From: Lewinellaceae bacterium
GTDB lineage: Bacteria > Bacteroidota > Bacteroidia > Chitinophagales > Saprospiraceae
Direction: 5' to 3'
NCBI GenBank assembly: GCA_016710765.1
Contig: JADJUJ010000014.1
Span: 1-12,314 of the forward strand
Length of the DNA: 12,314 nucleotides
The position numbers and the translations under genes are program-made. Below, piece after piece: positions 1 through 8,278 of this stretch. Within the stretch, counting starts at the first letter, position 1; each line of letters starts with the position of its first letter. The notes below the pieces were generated by a model. That model saw only the letters and a list, made by a program, of their open reading frames with translations, did not search any database and was not told the DNA's origin.

Positions 1-396
1 GCAGGGTCTCCTCGGGCGTTTTTGAATAACCAAAATCATTTGCCCTGGAAAAACGCTGGGTGCCGCCATCGACGGAGCGCGCCATCAACAATTCTTCTGT
101 GCGCAATACACCGAGCAGTTCGCGCAGCTTCCGGGCTCGATGAGGTTCTGGCCCCATATCGCGGCGGTTGGCTGACAAATAAGTCAACTTGTACAACTTG
201 GCCGGCGCAGAAATCGACCAGGCGCTGCTGGTTCTCATCGTCGGGGTGCAGCCACATACAGCACCGATCCAAGAACATTAAGTTTCTTAATGGCCTGGTG
301 AACATCAGCAGCATTGGGCTTGGATCATTTCTGCAAGCCATGGTAGTGATAAAAAGCGCAGTAGAAAAAGGAAAAAGGCGTCGTGCGTAGCATCAT
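1..396 (-). CDS. PIG-L family deacetylase, N-terminal part, cut by window start and frameshifted
   Basis: Reading across several frameshifts on the minus strand gives the N-terminal part of a PIG-L/LmbE-type zinc-dependent deacetylase, a family that removes N-acetyl groups from amino sugars. The recognisable blocks, in order, are IKKLNVLGSVLYVA, then the zinc-binding (H)PDDEN motif near 238-250, then GQNLIEPELRELLGVLRTEE, then RSVDGGTQRFSRANDFGYSK. Large secreted Bacteroidota members of this family have the same order. The first ~25 codons, read in mixed frames, are rich in Leu/Phe and end near AQ, which fits a signal peptide, so I chose the ATG-ATG at 396-391 as the start. The His of the zinc motif is lost in the raw reading because bases are missing just before the CCC run; I take this as a sequencing error. 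Family members usually continue for several hundred residues beyond the window. The exact substrate is unknown. Confidence 0.72.
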
Positions 397-493
397 GCGT
401 AAAGATGGGCAGCGGTGAAGTTATATGTGCGAAAATAGTGAAAAAATAGCAATGGATCGAATGGTTGAGAACTTACGCCAATTGTATGCGGGT

Positions 494-532
494 AAAAGTG
501 CCGGATCAACTGAATGTTGCTCCGGCACCCGC
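494..532 (-). terminator. Rho-independent terminator of the small membrane protein gene
   Basis: GTGCCGGA (498-505) pairs with TCCGGCAC (521-528). Inside it, CAAC pairs with GTTG around a TGAAT loop. Read on the minus strand the stem is followed directly by TTTTACC, a short U-tract. It lies about 20 bases after the stop of the gene ending at 551 and before the PIG-L gene, so it should separate their transcripts. Confidence 0.7.
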
Positions 533-550
533 AAAATTTGAAAACATGGC

Positions 551-962
551 TTATCCTTTCCCCGTTCCCAATACCCAGCCGACCACGCCGCCGACTACTG
601 CGCCCATAACGGAGCTGACAACAACGTCAAGTACTACACCACCCATGGTCCACATGTTATACATAGCAAACAGCCCCAGATCAAAACTTAGCGCAATTAA
701 TGCACTCATCCAAAGACCTGCCATGGCGCCGGCTTTCAACGTTGAAATTCCTGCCCAGCGGGTAAATACCATGGCATAAAACAGCGCCCAAAGTATATTG
801 AAACTGCAATAGCCCAAAGTTCAGGTGGGTTCTTTTCAGCGCCCTCACCAATACAGACAATGACTTCATGGTATCCGCCAGTAAGATGCCATAGACCAGC
901 CAGCCAAGTAAAAATGCAGCAACGCCCCCCGCTAAGGCAGCGAGTAAAACTTTAGCATTCAT
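551..962 (-). CDS. Small glycine-rich membrane protein with four predicted helices
   Basis: Joining three minus-strand reading frames gives a protein of about 137 residues that starts MNAKVLLAALAGGVAAF and ends GGVVGWVLGTGKG. Four hydrophobic segments are visible: residues ~5-27 (LLAALAGGVAAFLLGWLVYGI), the SNILWALFYAMVF segment, the segment around AGAMAGLWMSALIALSF, and the C-terminal VVSSVMGAVVGGVVGW. Glycine-rich helices at both ends, with near-identical GGV motifs, suggest an internally symmetric membrane bundle. It resembles short uncharacterised Bacteroidota proteins of the DUF1761-like kind; that family name is a guess from memory and not tested. Two single-base losses explain the broken frame: near 840 (a G run before AEKNPPELW) and near 795 (CC read as C before NILWAL). 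A terminator follows the gene at 494-532. No function can be assigned. Confidence 0.68.
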
Positions 963-980
963 AATAGCAAGGGTTTAGGT

Positions 981-1040
981 GAAAAACTAATGGTTTGTTT
1001 TGCGAAAGTACATTTTTGCAAAATAAACCAATAGTTTTTC
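981..1040. repeat. 23-bp near-perfect inverted repeat upstream of the membrane protein gene
   Basis: Positions 981-1003 and 1018-1040 are inverted copies that match at 21 of 23 bases, with a 14-base spacer. The arms begin GAAAAACTA and end TTTTGC. On the plus strand the right arm is followed by ATTTTTTTAG, but no plus-strand gene ends here. In the minus direction the dyad occupies the expected promoter and leader region of the gene starting at 962. TTG-N18-TACTTTCG lies across it and is a weak fit to the Bacteroidota promoter. It could be an operator, a leader hairpin or a small repeat element. Confidence 0.75.
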
Positions 1041-1060
1041 ATTTTTTTAGACGAATACAC

Positions 1061-1092
1061 AAAGGGCCTTCCGGCGTACCCGAAGGCCCTTT
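1061..1092 (-). terminator. Terminator hairpin after the dipeptidyl peptidase gene
   Basis: AAAGGGCCTTC (1061-1071) is perfectly complementary to GAAGGCCCTTT (1082-1092), with a 10-base loop. It lies 20 bases beyond the peptidase stop codon at 1112. The stem ends in TTT on the minus strand, followed by GTGTATT, so the U-tract is short. Because the arms carry A and T runs it could work in both directions. Confidence 0.7.
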
Positions 1093-1111
1093 ATGAAGGC
1101 TTTTGCAAAAA

Positions 1112-3161
1112 TTAGTTCTTCACCGGCAGAAAGTTGTACTCCCCTTGCCGTAGCGCAGCATTGTTGACAAAATCAGTTTCTGTTTCCACCTTCACATCGG
1201 TGATGTTGCCCTGAGCATCTTTCACAGCGATGAGTTTGGGCTGAACGAAGCCGCTGTAGGCCTTGGTTGGCAGACTGGCATACCGCGCCCGCACCTCCTT
1301 CACCGCTTCCGGGTCGACCTAACACCGTATCCTTCCACCAGATCGTGGGCGGCATTAAAGTCGCCCTCTGATTTAATGCGCTGGATTTCCCGGAGCAATT
1401 GGCCGAACAGTTCACGGGCCTTAGCGTAATCATTGATGTTGAAGTAGGTTTTCCCGTTCCGCACTTCCTTGCTGATAACATTATCCGCCTTGCCTTTGTC
1501 AAATACCCAGGCGGCTACTACCTGCCGGTTGCGCATGTGGTCTTCTTCCAGGTCGTCGCCGGGTTGAATCCTCCGTATTGCTGAAAAAGGCCGTTGCGGA
1601 TATAACTGTCGTATTCTGCCTTATACGCTTCGCCATCGGGCATGAGTTTCCACTCCACCAGTTTGGGATCGGGCATATAATACAACGCTACCAGGTCGGC
1701 GCGTGCCTCCTCCAGGGTGCTGGCATACACCTTGAGTGTAACGTGGGGAGCAGCGATATTGGGGGTTCAATTTGCGGCTGGCATGCCCGATAACCTCGTG
1801 CAGGGCTGTATGCATTTTCCCACATGCCTCAGAATATTTCTTTTGCACGTTCCACTTCCTCAGGGTCATTGGCAAATTCTGCGGTAGCCAGAGCGCCACC
1901 CGCTTCCCATAAGCATCTTCAATGTTGTTCAGGCTAATTGATTTTGAACCATAATCTTCACGAATCCAGTCGGAATTGGGCAAATTAACCCCAATCGGGG
2001 TAGATGGCGCGGCATCGCCGCCTTCCATGGCTACATTGATAACCCGGTAGGAAACACCTTTGACAGAGGCTTTTTTGTGCTCCGCCATGATGGGGCTGTT
2101 GTCTTCAAATACTGGGCATTTTTACTAACAATGGCCATTTTTCGGTGGCATCGGGGTCATTGTATTCTACCATTGCTTCCCAGTCGCCTTTGAAGCCTTT
2201 CGGGTCGTGGTACACCTCGGTAAAGCCATTGATAAGGTCGACCGTGCCGGCAGTATCCTGTACCCAGGCAATGCAAAAGCATCAAAGGTTTTAAGGTCGC
2301 CGCTTTTGTAGTAATCGATCAGGAGCCGGAGTGCTTTGGCTTGTTGCGGATTTCTGCATAGGGTATCGCTTTTTGCAGATTTTCTATCACACGGTCGATC
2401 GCCGAGCCATACATACCACCCGATTTCCACACCTTCTCCACCAGTTTGCCATCTTCCTTCACGAGTTTGGAGTTGAGGCCCAGCATGGGGTGTTTTTCAC
2501 CAGCGGTTTTGAGCATATTGTGGTAAAAGTCTTCCACCTCTTTGGCGCTTACATTTTCATAGAAGTTGACGGCGGAGGTTTGCACCACGTCCATGCTTTT
2601 GTCTTTGTTGGTGCGCTTGGGCAACACATTGGGGTCGAACATCACAGGGTGATCTCGGCCAAAAGGGTTTCCGCATTTCCGCCCGGCAAAGCCGCGGCAT
2701 CAGAGGCTTTCACCAGTCCAGCGAAATAGGCTTCTGCGCAGCCGGGTAAAATCTTGGTCTCGCTGTAATGGTGGTGGGGATGCCGTTGCTGAACCATACG
2801 CGTTTGGCATAGGTTTCAAACTGTTTCCAATCAGCCGAAGTGCGTTCGCCTTTGTAGGTATTGAAGATGGCTTGTCAGGGTTTTGCGCACGGTCAGGTTG
2901 TAGGCACAGTGCTGATCGTAGATAATGTCGCGACCGGCGAGGGTGGCTTCCGACAGGGTAATAAATTAGGACTTTTGGCGCAGCGACAATTTGTCCCAGC
3001 CCGGCAGGTCGTACTTGAGGATCTGTAAATCGGCAAAAGTATCGAGCAGCACTTTCTCCTCAACAGGAGCAGCTGCAGTCTTGTTTTCCTCCGGTTTTTG
3101 GTTGCATGATGCAGCGAACAACAGCGCAAGCACAGGCAGGAGCATGAATAACTTTTTTCAT
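1112..3161 (-). CDS. Dipeptidyl peptidase III (M49 metallopeptidase), lipoprotein, frameshifted
   Basis: This is an M49 zinc exopeptidase that releases dipeptides from the N-terminus of peptides. The catalytic HEVIGH (HExxGH type) lies at 1783-1800 and the second zinc motif EEARAD at 1695-1712. Other family blocks are visible: RSAVNFYENV-like SAVNFYENVSAKEVEDFY, GLNSKLVKEDGKLVEKVWK, and EEDHMRNRQ near the C-terminus. The corrected start reads MKKLFMLLPVLALLFAASC, a lipoprotein signal with Cys at the lipobox, so the enzyme should be membrane-anchored, most likely facing the periplasm. The length of about 683 codons is normal for bacterial members. The frame is broken about a dozen times, for example six T for five at 3153-3158, a lost C at ~2647, lost A near 2351, lost T near 2275 and an extra C at 1761-1765. 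The in-frame stop at 2966-2968 comes from a compensating indel pair. It follows the mutase gene by 29 bases, so co-transcription is likely. Confidence 0.93.
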
Positions 3162-3190
3162 AAATATGTAGATTGGTTGATGTGCAATTT

Positions 3191-5250
3191 CTATTGGCTG
3201 AGTTGCTCCAGGATTTCGATGGCGGCTTTGGCAATAACGGTTCCGGGGCCAAACACTGCGGTCGCGCCGGCCTGCTTTCAAAAGGTGTAATCCTGCTGTT
3301 GAATCACGCCGCCACCGACCACCAGAATATCTTCACGGCCCAGTTTTCGGAGTTCGTCCAGTACCGCTGGCACAAGCGTTTTTGGCCGCAGCCAGGCTAG
3401 ATACGCCCAGCACGTGTACGTCCTGCCAGCGGCCTGGCGGGCGGCTTCAGCAGGCGTTTGGAACAGCGGGCCCATGTCGACGTCGAATCCTAGATCGGCA
3501 AATGCCGTGGCAATTACTTTGGCGCCACGGTCGTGCCCATCCTGGCCCAGTTTGGCCACCATGATGCGCGGGCGGCGGCCTGCCTTTTCTGCAAAGACAT
3601 CAGTCATGGCGCGCCTTTTCAAAATCTTCGTTTTTGCTCATTTCTCTGGCAAATACCCGGAAACCGTCCGGGTAGTAGCATTAAAGCGGCCAAAGTTTTT
3701 TTTCCATGGCCATTGAAATTTCGCCGAGTGTGGCGCGGGCGCGGGCCGCTTCCACGGCCAGGGCGAGCAATCCGCCACTGTCGGGCCGGGCTGCCTCCTG
3801 CTCCAAAGCCAGCAAAGTCTGCTGCACTTTGTTGTGGTCGCGATTTTTTTTCAATTGTTCCAGCCCTCTGATTTGGGCCTCGCGCACGGCAGTATTGTCG
3901 ACTTCAAGAATCTCAAAGCCTTCATTGTCTACCACCTGAAAAACATTGACCCCCACGATGTACTCCTGACGGGAATCGATACGCGCTTGTTTGCGGGCAG
4001 CAGCTTCTTCGATGCGGAGTTTGGGAAGGCCCTGTTCGATGGCTTTGGCCATGCCGCCCATGGCTTCTACTTCCTGGATGAGCTCCCAGGCTTTTTCAAT
4101 GAGCTCCTGGGTCATTTGCTCCACCAAATAGGAACCCGCCCAGGGGTCAACCACTTTGCAAACGCCCGTTTCGCGCTGAATGTACAGCTGAGTGTCACGG
4201 GCAATTTTTGCAGAAAAATCGGTCGGCAGGGCTATCGCTTCATCGAAGGAATTGGTATGCAAACTTTGGGTGCCACCCAACACGGCCGCCAGCGCTTCCA
4301 CGCAGGTTCGGGCAACGTTGTTGAAGGGATCCTGCTCCGTCAGGCTCCAGCCGGAAGTCTGGCAGTGGGTGCGAAGCGCCAGGCTTTTTTCCTTTTTCGG
4401 GTCGAACTGTTTTACCATTTTTGCCCAAAGCATACGGCCTGCGCGCAATTTGGCGATCTCGCGAAAGTGGTTCATGCCAATGCCCCAGAAAAAAGATAGG
4501 CGGGGGGCAAAATCGTCGATGTTAAGTCCTGCCGCCAGGCCGGTTCTGATGTACTCCAACCCGTCGGCCAAGGGATAGGCCAGTTCAATTTCTGCCGGCG
4601 CACCCGCGTCGTGCATGTGGTAGCCAGAAATAGAAATGGAATTGAACTTTGGCATGTTCCGGGCACAATAGGCAAAAATATCGCCGATGATGCGCATGGA
4701 TGGCCCCGGTGGGTAAATATAGGTATTGCGCACCATGAACTCTTTCAGGATGTCGTTCTGGATGGTTCCGCTCAATTGTTCCGGAGACACACCCTGCTCC
4801 TCAGCGGCTACGATGTAAAACGCCATGATGGGAACAACGGCGCCGTTCATGGTCATGGAAACCGACATCTGGTCGAGCGGAATCTGGTCGAACAACACTT
4901 TCATGTCCTCTACCGAGTCGATCGCTACACCAGCCCTTCCTTACATCACCGAGCACCCTGGGGTGATCGGAATCGTATCCGCGGTGGGTAGCCAGGTCGA
5001 AGGCAACCGAAAGCCCCTTCTGGCCAGCAGCAAGGTTGCGGCGGTAAAAGGAATTACTCTCTTCGGCGGTGGAGAAGCCGGCGTACTGCCGGATGGTCCA
5101 GGGCTGGTTCACGTACATGCTGGAATACGGACCGCCCAGGTAGGGCGGAATGCCGGCGACATAACGCAAACGCGGAGGGGCGGTAAATCCTTTTGCCTCC
5201 GGCCGGAGGTTGGGATCGAAAGGTATTTTGGAAAAATCGGGTGCGGGCAT
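3191..5250 (-). CDS. scpA: Methylmalonyl-CoA mutase, large (catalytic) subunit, frameshifted
   Basis: This adenosylcobalamin-dependent enzyme interconverts (R)-methylmalonyl-CoA and succinyl-CoA, linking propionate, odd-chain and branched-chain carbon to the TCA cycle. The N-terminal barrel shows AGFSTAEESNSFYRRNL, GLSVAFDLATHRGYDSDHPR and, mid-protein, RTHCQTSGWSLTEQDPFNN with the active-site His. The C-terminal B12 domain has PRIMVAKLGQDGHDRGAKV with the DxHxxG cobalt-ligand motif at 3524-3541, a shifted VHVLGVSSLAA, VVGGGVI and a final FGPGTVIAKAAIEILEQL. The start at 5250 gives the usual MPAPDFSKIPFDP opening, and the corrected length of about 686 residues suits the family. Frameshifts lie near 4930, 3700 (eight T), 3650, 3605, 3400 and 3270. 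No small subunit (MutA-type) gene lies next to it. The intact His and cobalamin motifs indicate an active catalytic chain. The dipeptidyl peptidase gene follows directly. Confidence 0.96.
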
Positions 5251-5373
5251 GGCTTACAATAAATTGCGCTGCAATATCGGGAAAAGCAGGCAGCAGCGGG
5301 GAGAAATCGATGAAGAAAGTCAATTGAACGGTATATGTTGCTATCTTGTACTACCGATTTGCGTTTCGGAGCA

Positions 5374-5408
5374 CAAAATTCAGCCTCCCTTTCTTGCTCC
5401 ATTGCAAA
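5374..5408 (-). promoter_or_regulatory. Candidate promoter of the mutase-peptidase unit
   Basis: On the minus strand TTTG (5408-5405) is followed after 23 bases by GAATTTTG (5381-5374), which matches the Bacteroidota -7 box TAnnTTTG at all but the first base. The spacing is at the upper end of the TTG-N17-23-TAnnTTTG range. It would leave a leader of about 120 bases. The arrangement resembles the one upstream of the cytochrome c peroxidase gene. Confidence 0.35.
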
Positions 5409-5450
5409 ACAACCCATACAATTCTGTATTCATCATTTTTAAATAGCCAA

Positions 5451-6084
5451 ATGAAAACAGCCTTACACGTATTACGCTATGCGTATTTGCGGTTCAAATC
5501 CTCCCCGCACAGTCCTTTAAAAAGCCATCCTTCAACGTAAATCGGATAAAATCGTTCGTGAACTTCGGAAAGGCATGAGCATAACGGCTTACACCACCAC
5601 TGCAGATGGTACGGAGGATAGTTTTAAGGGCAACTTACAAGCCTTAACCCAAGACTCCATTTTTATTAAAAAGGATACCCTTGAAAAAGCGCTTGCACTC
5701 GACCAAATCACCCGCCTGGAGGTTGAAAAAGACCGGACGACAGGCAAAGTACTGTTTCTGGTTTTCGGCATTCTCTTAGCGTTCTTAGGCGCCATAGTGC
5801 TCGTGCTCGCACTTTTTGTTTCGGTACTTGACGCAACGCTGGGTGGCACTGGCGACGAAGGAAACAGTACGGCCGGCGTGGGTTGTTTGGCCTTTTTGGT
5901 TGGTGCTGGACTGATATTGGCTGGCGCTCTATTGTCGCGCACCCAGTCGTTTGAAATTCTAAACCCGGGTAAAGACTGGCAAATTGACGTAAAATACACC
6001 AAACCGGTTGTCGACAATGTAACCCCATTGATGAAAGACCAGACTACAGCAACTTATTCCGTTAGCCTGTCTAACACCAATTAA
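5451..6084 (+). CDS. Secreted two-helix protein of unknown function, first of a tandem paralog pair
   Basis: I do not recognise this gene. I start it at ATG 5451 because the following ~25 codons, read across an indel, give a signal-peptide-like stretch (MKTALHV, then ITLCVFAVQILPAQSF). A second shift near 5550 leads into KIVRELRKGMSITAY. From 5575 the frame is clean. The first domain is beta-rich: a G-x-L motif (FKGNLQALTQDSIFIKKD) followed by ALALDQITRLEVEKD, a pattern like small Sm/SH3-type barrels, though this is only impression. Then come a hydrophobic helix (VLFLVFGILLAFLGAIVLV), a Gly/Asp/Ser linker (GGTGDEGNSTAG), a second helix (CLAFLVGAGLILAGALL) and the motif FEILNPGKDWQIDVKY. Length is about 211 codons. 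Only two bases separate its stop from the paralog at 6087, so they are surely one operon. With the helices inserted, the N-terminal domain would be outside the cytoplasm if the signal peptide is real. Confidence 0.72.
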
Positions 6085-6086
6085 AA

Positions 6087-6692
6087 ATGAAAAAGATACT
6101 ATTGTTCCTTTCCCTCATTTTCCTGACATCGCATGCCCTGCAGGCACATTCCCTGAACCGAGCCGTTTTTATGCACAAACGCGCAATGTAAAACATGAAT
6201 TGAGGAAAGGAACTCTGATTACCGCTGTTGCCTCCCTGAAGAACGACAGCACCAGTTTGCCCTATTCTGGAAAGCTTTATGACATTACTGCCGACACGCT
6301 TTTCTTACGATCGAAAGCCACGCGCTATGCGTTGGCCATGAACGACATTTCCAGTATGGAAGTAAAAGATACTCCTTCGCTCAAAAAATTTTATTGGTAT
6401 TTTTGGGCATATTTCTCGCGGTTTTGGGTATAAACTATTGCTGTCTGCCCTGGCAAAAGGTGACATTGTTATTGGAAACTCCGAAGACAGTAGCCCAAAA
6501 GTATCACTGGGCGTATTAAGCCTTCTTGTCGGTGGGGCACTGATTGCCGGCGGCATAAGCACCGATAAACAAGTCATCCAAATTAATCACCCCCGGCAAG
6601 ACTGGTACATCAATATCCTTAGAAATCAGGACATACCTCCAGCGCATGCATCTGGCCAGCAGTGGCCGACACCCCCTACACGAAACTTGTAA
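6087..6692 (+). CDS. Secreted two-helix protein of unknown function, second paralog, frameshifted
   Basis: This gene starts MKKILLFLSLIFLTSHALQA, a clear signal peptide, two bases after the preceding paralog. After a frameshift around 6160-6195 it reads VKHELRKGTLITAV, matching VRELRKGMSITAY of the first gene. The next part (GKLYDITADTLFL, then YALAMNDISSMEVKD) aligns with GNLQALTQDSIFI and KALALDQITRLEVEK. A second shift near 6390 in the AAAAAATTTT run leads to the first helix (ILLVFLGIFLAVLGINYCC). A third shift near 6455 leads to the second helix (LGVLSLLVGGALIAGGI) and then INHPRQDWYINIL, which matches the ILNPGKDWQID motif. The two proteins therefore share architecture as well as sequence, although identity is low. 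The inter-helix linker is shorter here. The last ~15 residues (GQQWPTPPTRNL) may be misread. Function unknown; a hairpin at 6762 may end the transcript. Confidence 0.68.
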
Positions 6693-6761
6693 TCCCTTTA
6701 GAAACGGATAGATCATACCACCTGAACAATAGATTTAAGGTCAATACAGCCTAAAAAACAG

Positions 6762-6783
6762 GTCTACTCCGACTGGAATAGAC
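6762..6783 (+). terminator. Possible terminator after the paralog pair
   Basis: GTCTACTCC (6762-6770) and GGAATAGAC (6775-6783) pair at eight of nine positions around a GACT loop. AAAAAA precedes the hairpin (6753-6758) and CAATTTT follows it. It sits 70 bases after the second paralog's stop. The rest of 6693-6951 shows no gene or other convincing structure. Confidence 0.4.
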
Positions 6784-6951
6784 AATTTTCAGCGATTTGC
6801 CTGAAAAATCAGCAGCAAGTATTATCAATGAATTTATAGTTTTACGCCACCGCTTTTGAATTGAGCGCGGACTTTAAAGCCGTATTCGCACACATTTCAA
6901 CCCGGCGAATCTCGATATTTGAAGCACCTTTAATACATCAATATTTTAATA

Positions 6952-8063
6952 ATGCGTACCCTCTCCTTCTTTTTGCTTTTTACCTGTTTATCATCCACAT
7001 CATTACTGGCACAAAACTCCCCCGAGAACCCAGAGCCGGGTGCCTGCTACGTGCGCTGCGCTATTGAAGAAATTACCGAAATGGCCAAGGTGATCACCAC
7101 ACCAACCTATAAGGAATACAAGGTGGTGCCTGCCGAATATAAAACGGTAACGGAACAGGTGTTGGTCAAAGAAGCCTCCAAACGCTTCGAGTACGTGCCC
7201 GCCGTTTACCGGGAAGTGATCGATACCATTATGGTTTTGGAGCCGGAAAGTCAGTACAGCATTCACCCGGTAAAAACCATCGACACCATCGAGGTATTCG
7301 AAGTAGAGCCGGCTTTTTCCCGTTTCGAATCCCGCCCATCACTCGACGGCTGCGACTCTCCCAATCCGGGCGATTGCGATGTGATCTGTTATGTTACCTA
7401 TCCCGCAGTAACCAAGATCATCCCGATTAAAAAAATCGGCGCCTGGCCCTATTACGAACCGGCTACGCCCAAACCCGCAAAATACAAATACGTCAAACGC
7501 CAAGTCGTGCAAACCCCTGCCACCGTCCGGGAAATCGACATTCCGGCGGAATATGTTACCGTTCAAAAACAGGTGTTGGTACAGGATGCTCATGTAGACT
7601 CTACCGAAATCAAGCTCATCGCACGGGCAGAGGTTCTCCTGGTATCCGTCCGCGGCAACAACTTTGCCCGCCAGCGCTATGAGTGGCGCAGGATCCAGTC
7701 TGAATTGCTGGATTACAACCTGCTGCCCATCCACTACAATGTTAACAGCACTGCCCTGACGTCTGAGGCGAAAAAGGTTATCGACGAAAACTGCTCAAAC
7801 TGTTGTTGGCAAGACCGGAATTACGGGTAGAGATCAACTCGCACACCGACTCCCGGGCTTCGACGACTTTAACCCGCAACCTCAGAAAACGCGCCCTGAA
7901 CGTGGTCGACTACCTCGTTTCCAAAGGCATCAAACGCTCGCGGCTGGAATACCACGGTTACGGCGAAACGCAATTGGTCAACCAATGTGCCAACGGGGTT
8001 GAGTGCACAGAAGAAGAGCATGCCGCCAACCGCCGGACGGAGTTCCGGGTGTTACCGAGGTAA
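6952..8063 (+). CDS. OmpA-family envelope protein with PAxYxxV repeats, one frameshift
   Basis: The product is an outer-membrane or periplasmic protein predicted to bind peptidoglycan. MRTLSFFLLFTCLSSTSLLAQ is a signal peptide (cleavage near residue 21). A short Cys segment (ACYVRCAIEE, ~31-40) follows, then repeats with tyrosine, proline and valine: YKVVPAEYKTVTEQVLVKEA (~56-75), YVPAVYREV, and later IDIPAEYVTVQKQVLVQDA (~196-213). A middle Cys cluster (residues ~134-147) separates two repeat blocks. The C-terminal OmpA domain from ~258 has INSHTDSRAS, LRKRALNVVDYLVSKGI, RLEYHGYGE and EEHAANRRTEFRVL, the usual peptidoglycan-contact layout. One base is missing near 7790; restoring it turns DENCSNCC into DENLLKLLLARPEL. 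The corrected length is about 371 residues. Saprospiria-type genomes carry similar proteins starting CYAKC with tandem TVTEQVLVKEAS repeats. The role of the repeats is not known to me. Confidence 0.9.
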
Positions 8064-8144
8064 AACCAGGGTCTTTGGCTGTTAGGCTTCGGTCTTTAGG
8101 AACCTTATATGGGTTTAGACAGGATAACTGGGATTTTTCAGGAT

Positions 8145-8210
8145 AGAACAAGATCTGTTTCATGTTCATCCTGTAGGATCATGTTTTCCCCTGTCAAGAA
8201 ATCTTGTTCT
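8145..8210. repeat. Nested inverted repeat between convergent genes
   Basis: AGAACAAGAT (8145-8154) and ATCTTGTTCT (8201-8210) are exact inverted copies. Between them CATG-ATCCT-GT-AGGAT-CATG (8161-8183) forms a second hairpin with a small bulge. It lies between the OmpA gene (plus strand, ending 8063) and the hemN remnant (minus strand, ending 8279), so it may be a bidirectional terminator or a small repeat element. CAGGAT/ATCCTG words recur in 8120-8180. Confidence 0.6.
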
Positions 8211-8278
8211 TTGGTGTACGCTACGGCCCCCTCTACGCATGGACAAAGAGCAGGGTTTCACTGTAAAAGCCCATCATT

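Noticed and set aside
465..779. Plus-strand frame of 104 codons rich in Pro and Thr
   Set aside because: It is antisense to the glycine-rich membrane protein; the Pro/Thr richness is the complement of Gly/Val/Met codons there.
2331..2729. Plus-strand frame of 132 codons
   Set aside because: Antisense to the conserved SAVNFYENV / GLNSKLVKEDGKLVEK part of dipeptidyl peptidase III; no motif of its own.
3834..4499. Plus-strand frame of 221 codons
   Set aside because: It lies wholly antisense to the methylmalonyl-CoA mutase, whose reading has family motifs. Long antisense frames are common opposite such coding sequence.
5575..6084. Start of the first paralog at ATG 5575
   Set aside because: The second paralog has ELRKG residues before this point, and so does the sequence upstream of 5575. 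A signal peptide read from 5451 fits better.
6912..6951. Promoter for the OmpA gene (TTTG, 20 bases, TATTTTAA)
   Set aside because: The -7 box would end within a few bases of the ATG at 6952, leaving no leader, and it has two mismatches to the consensus.
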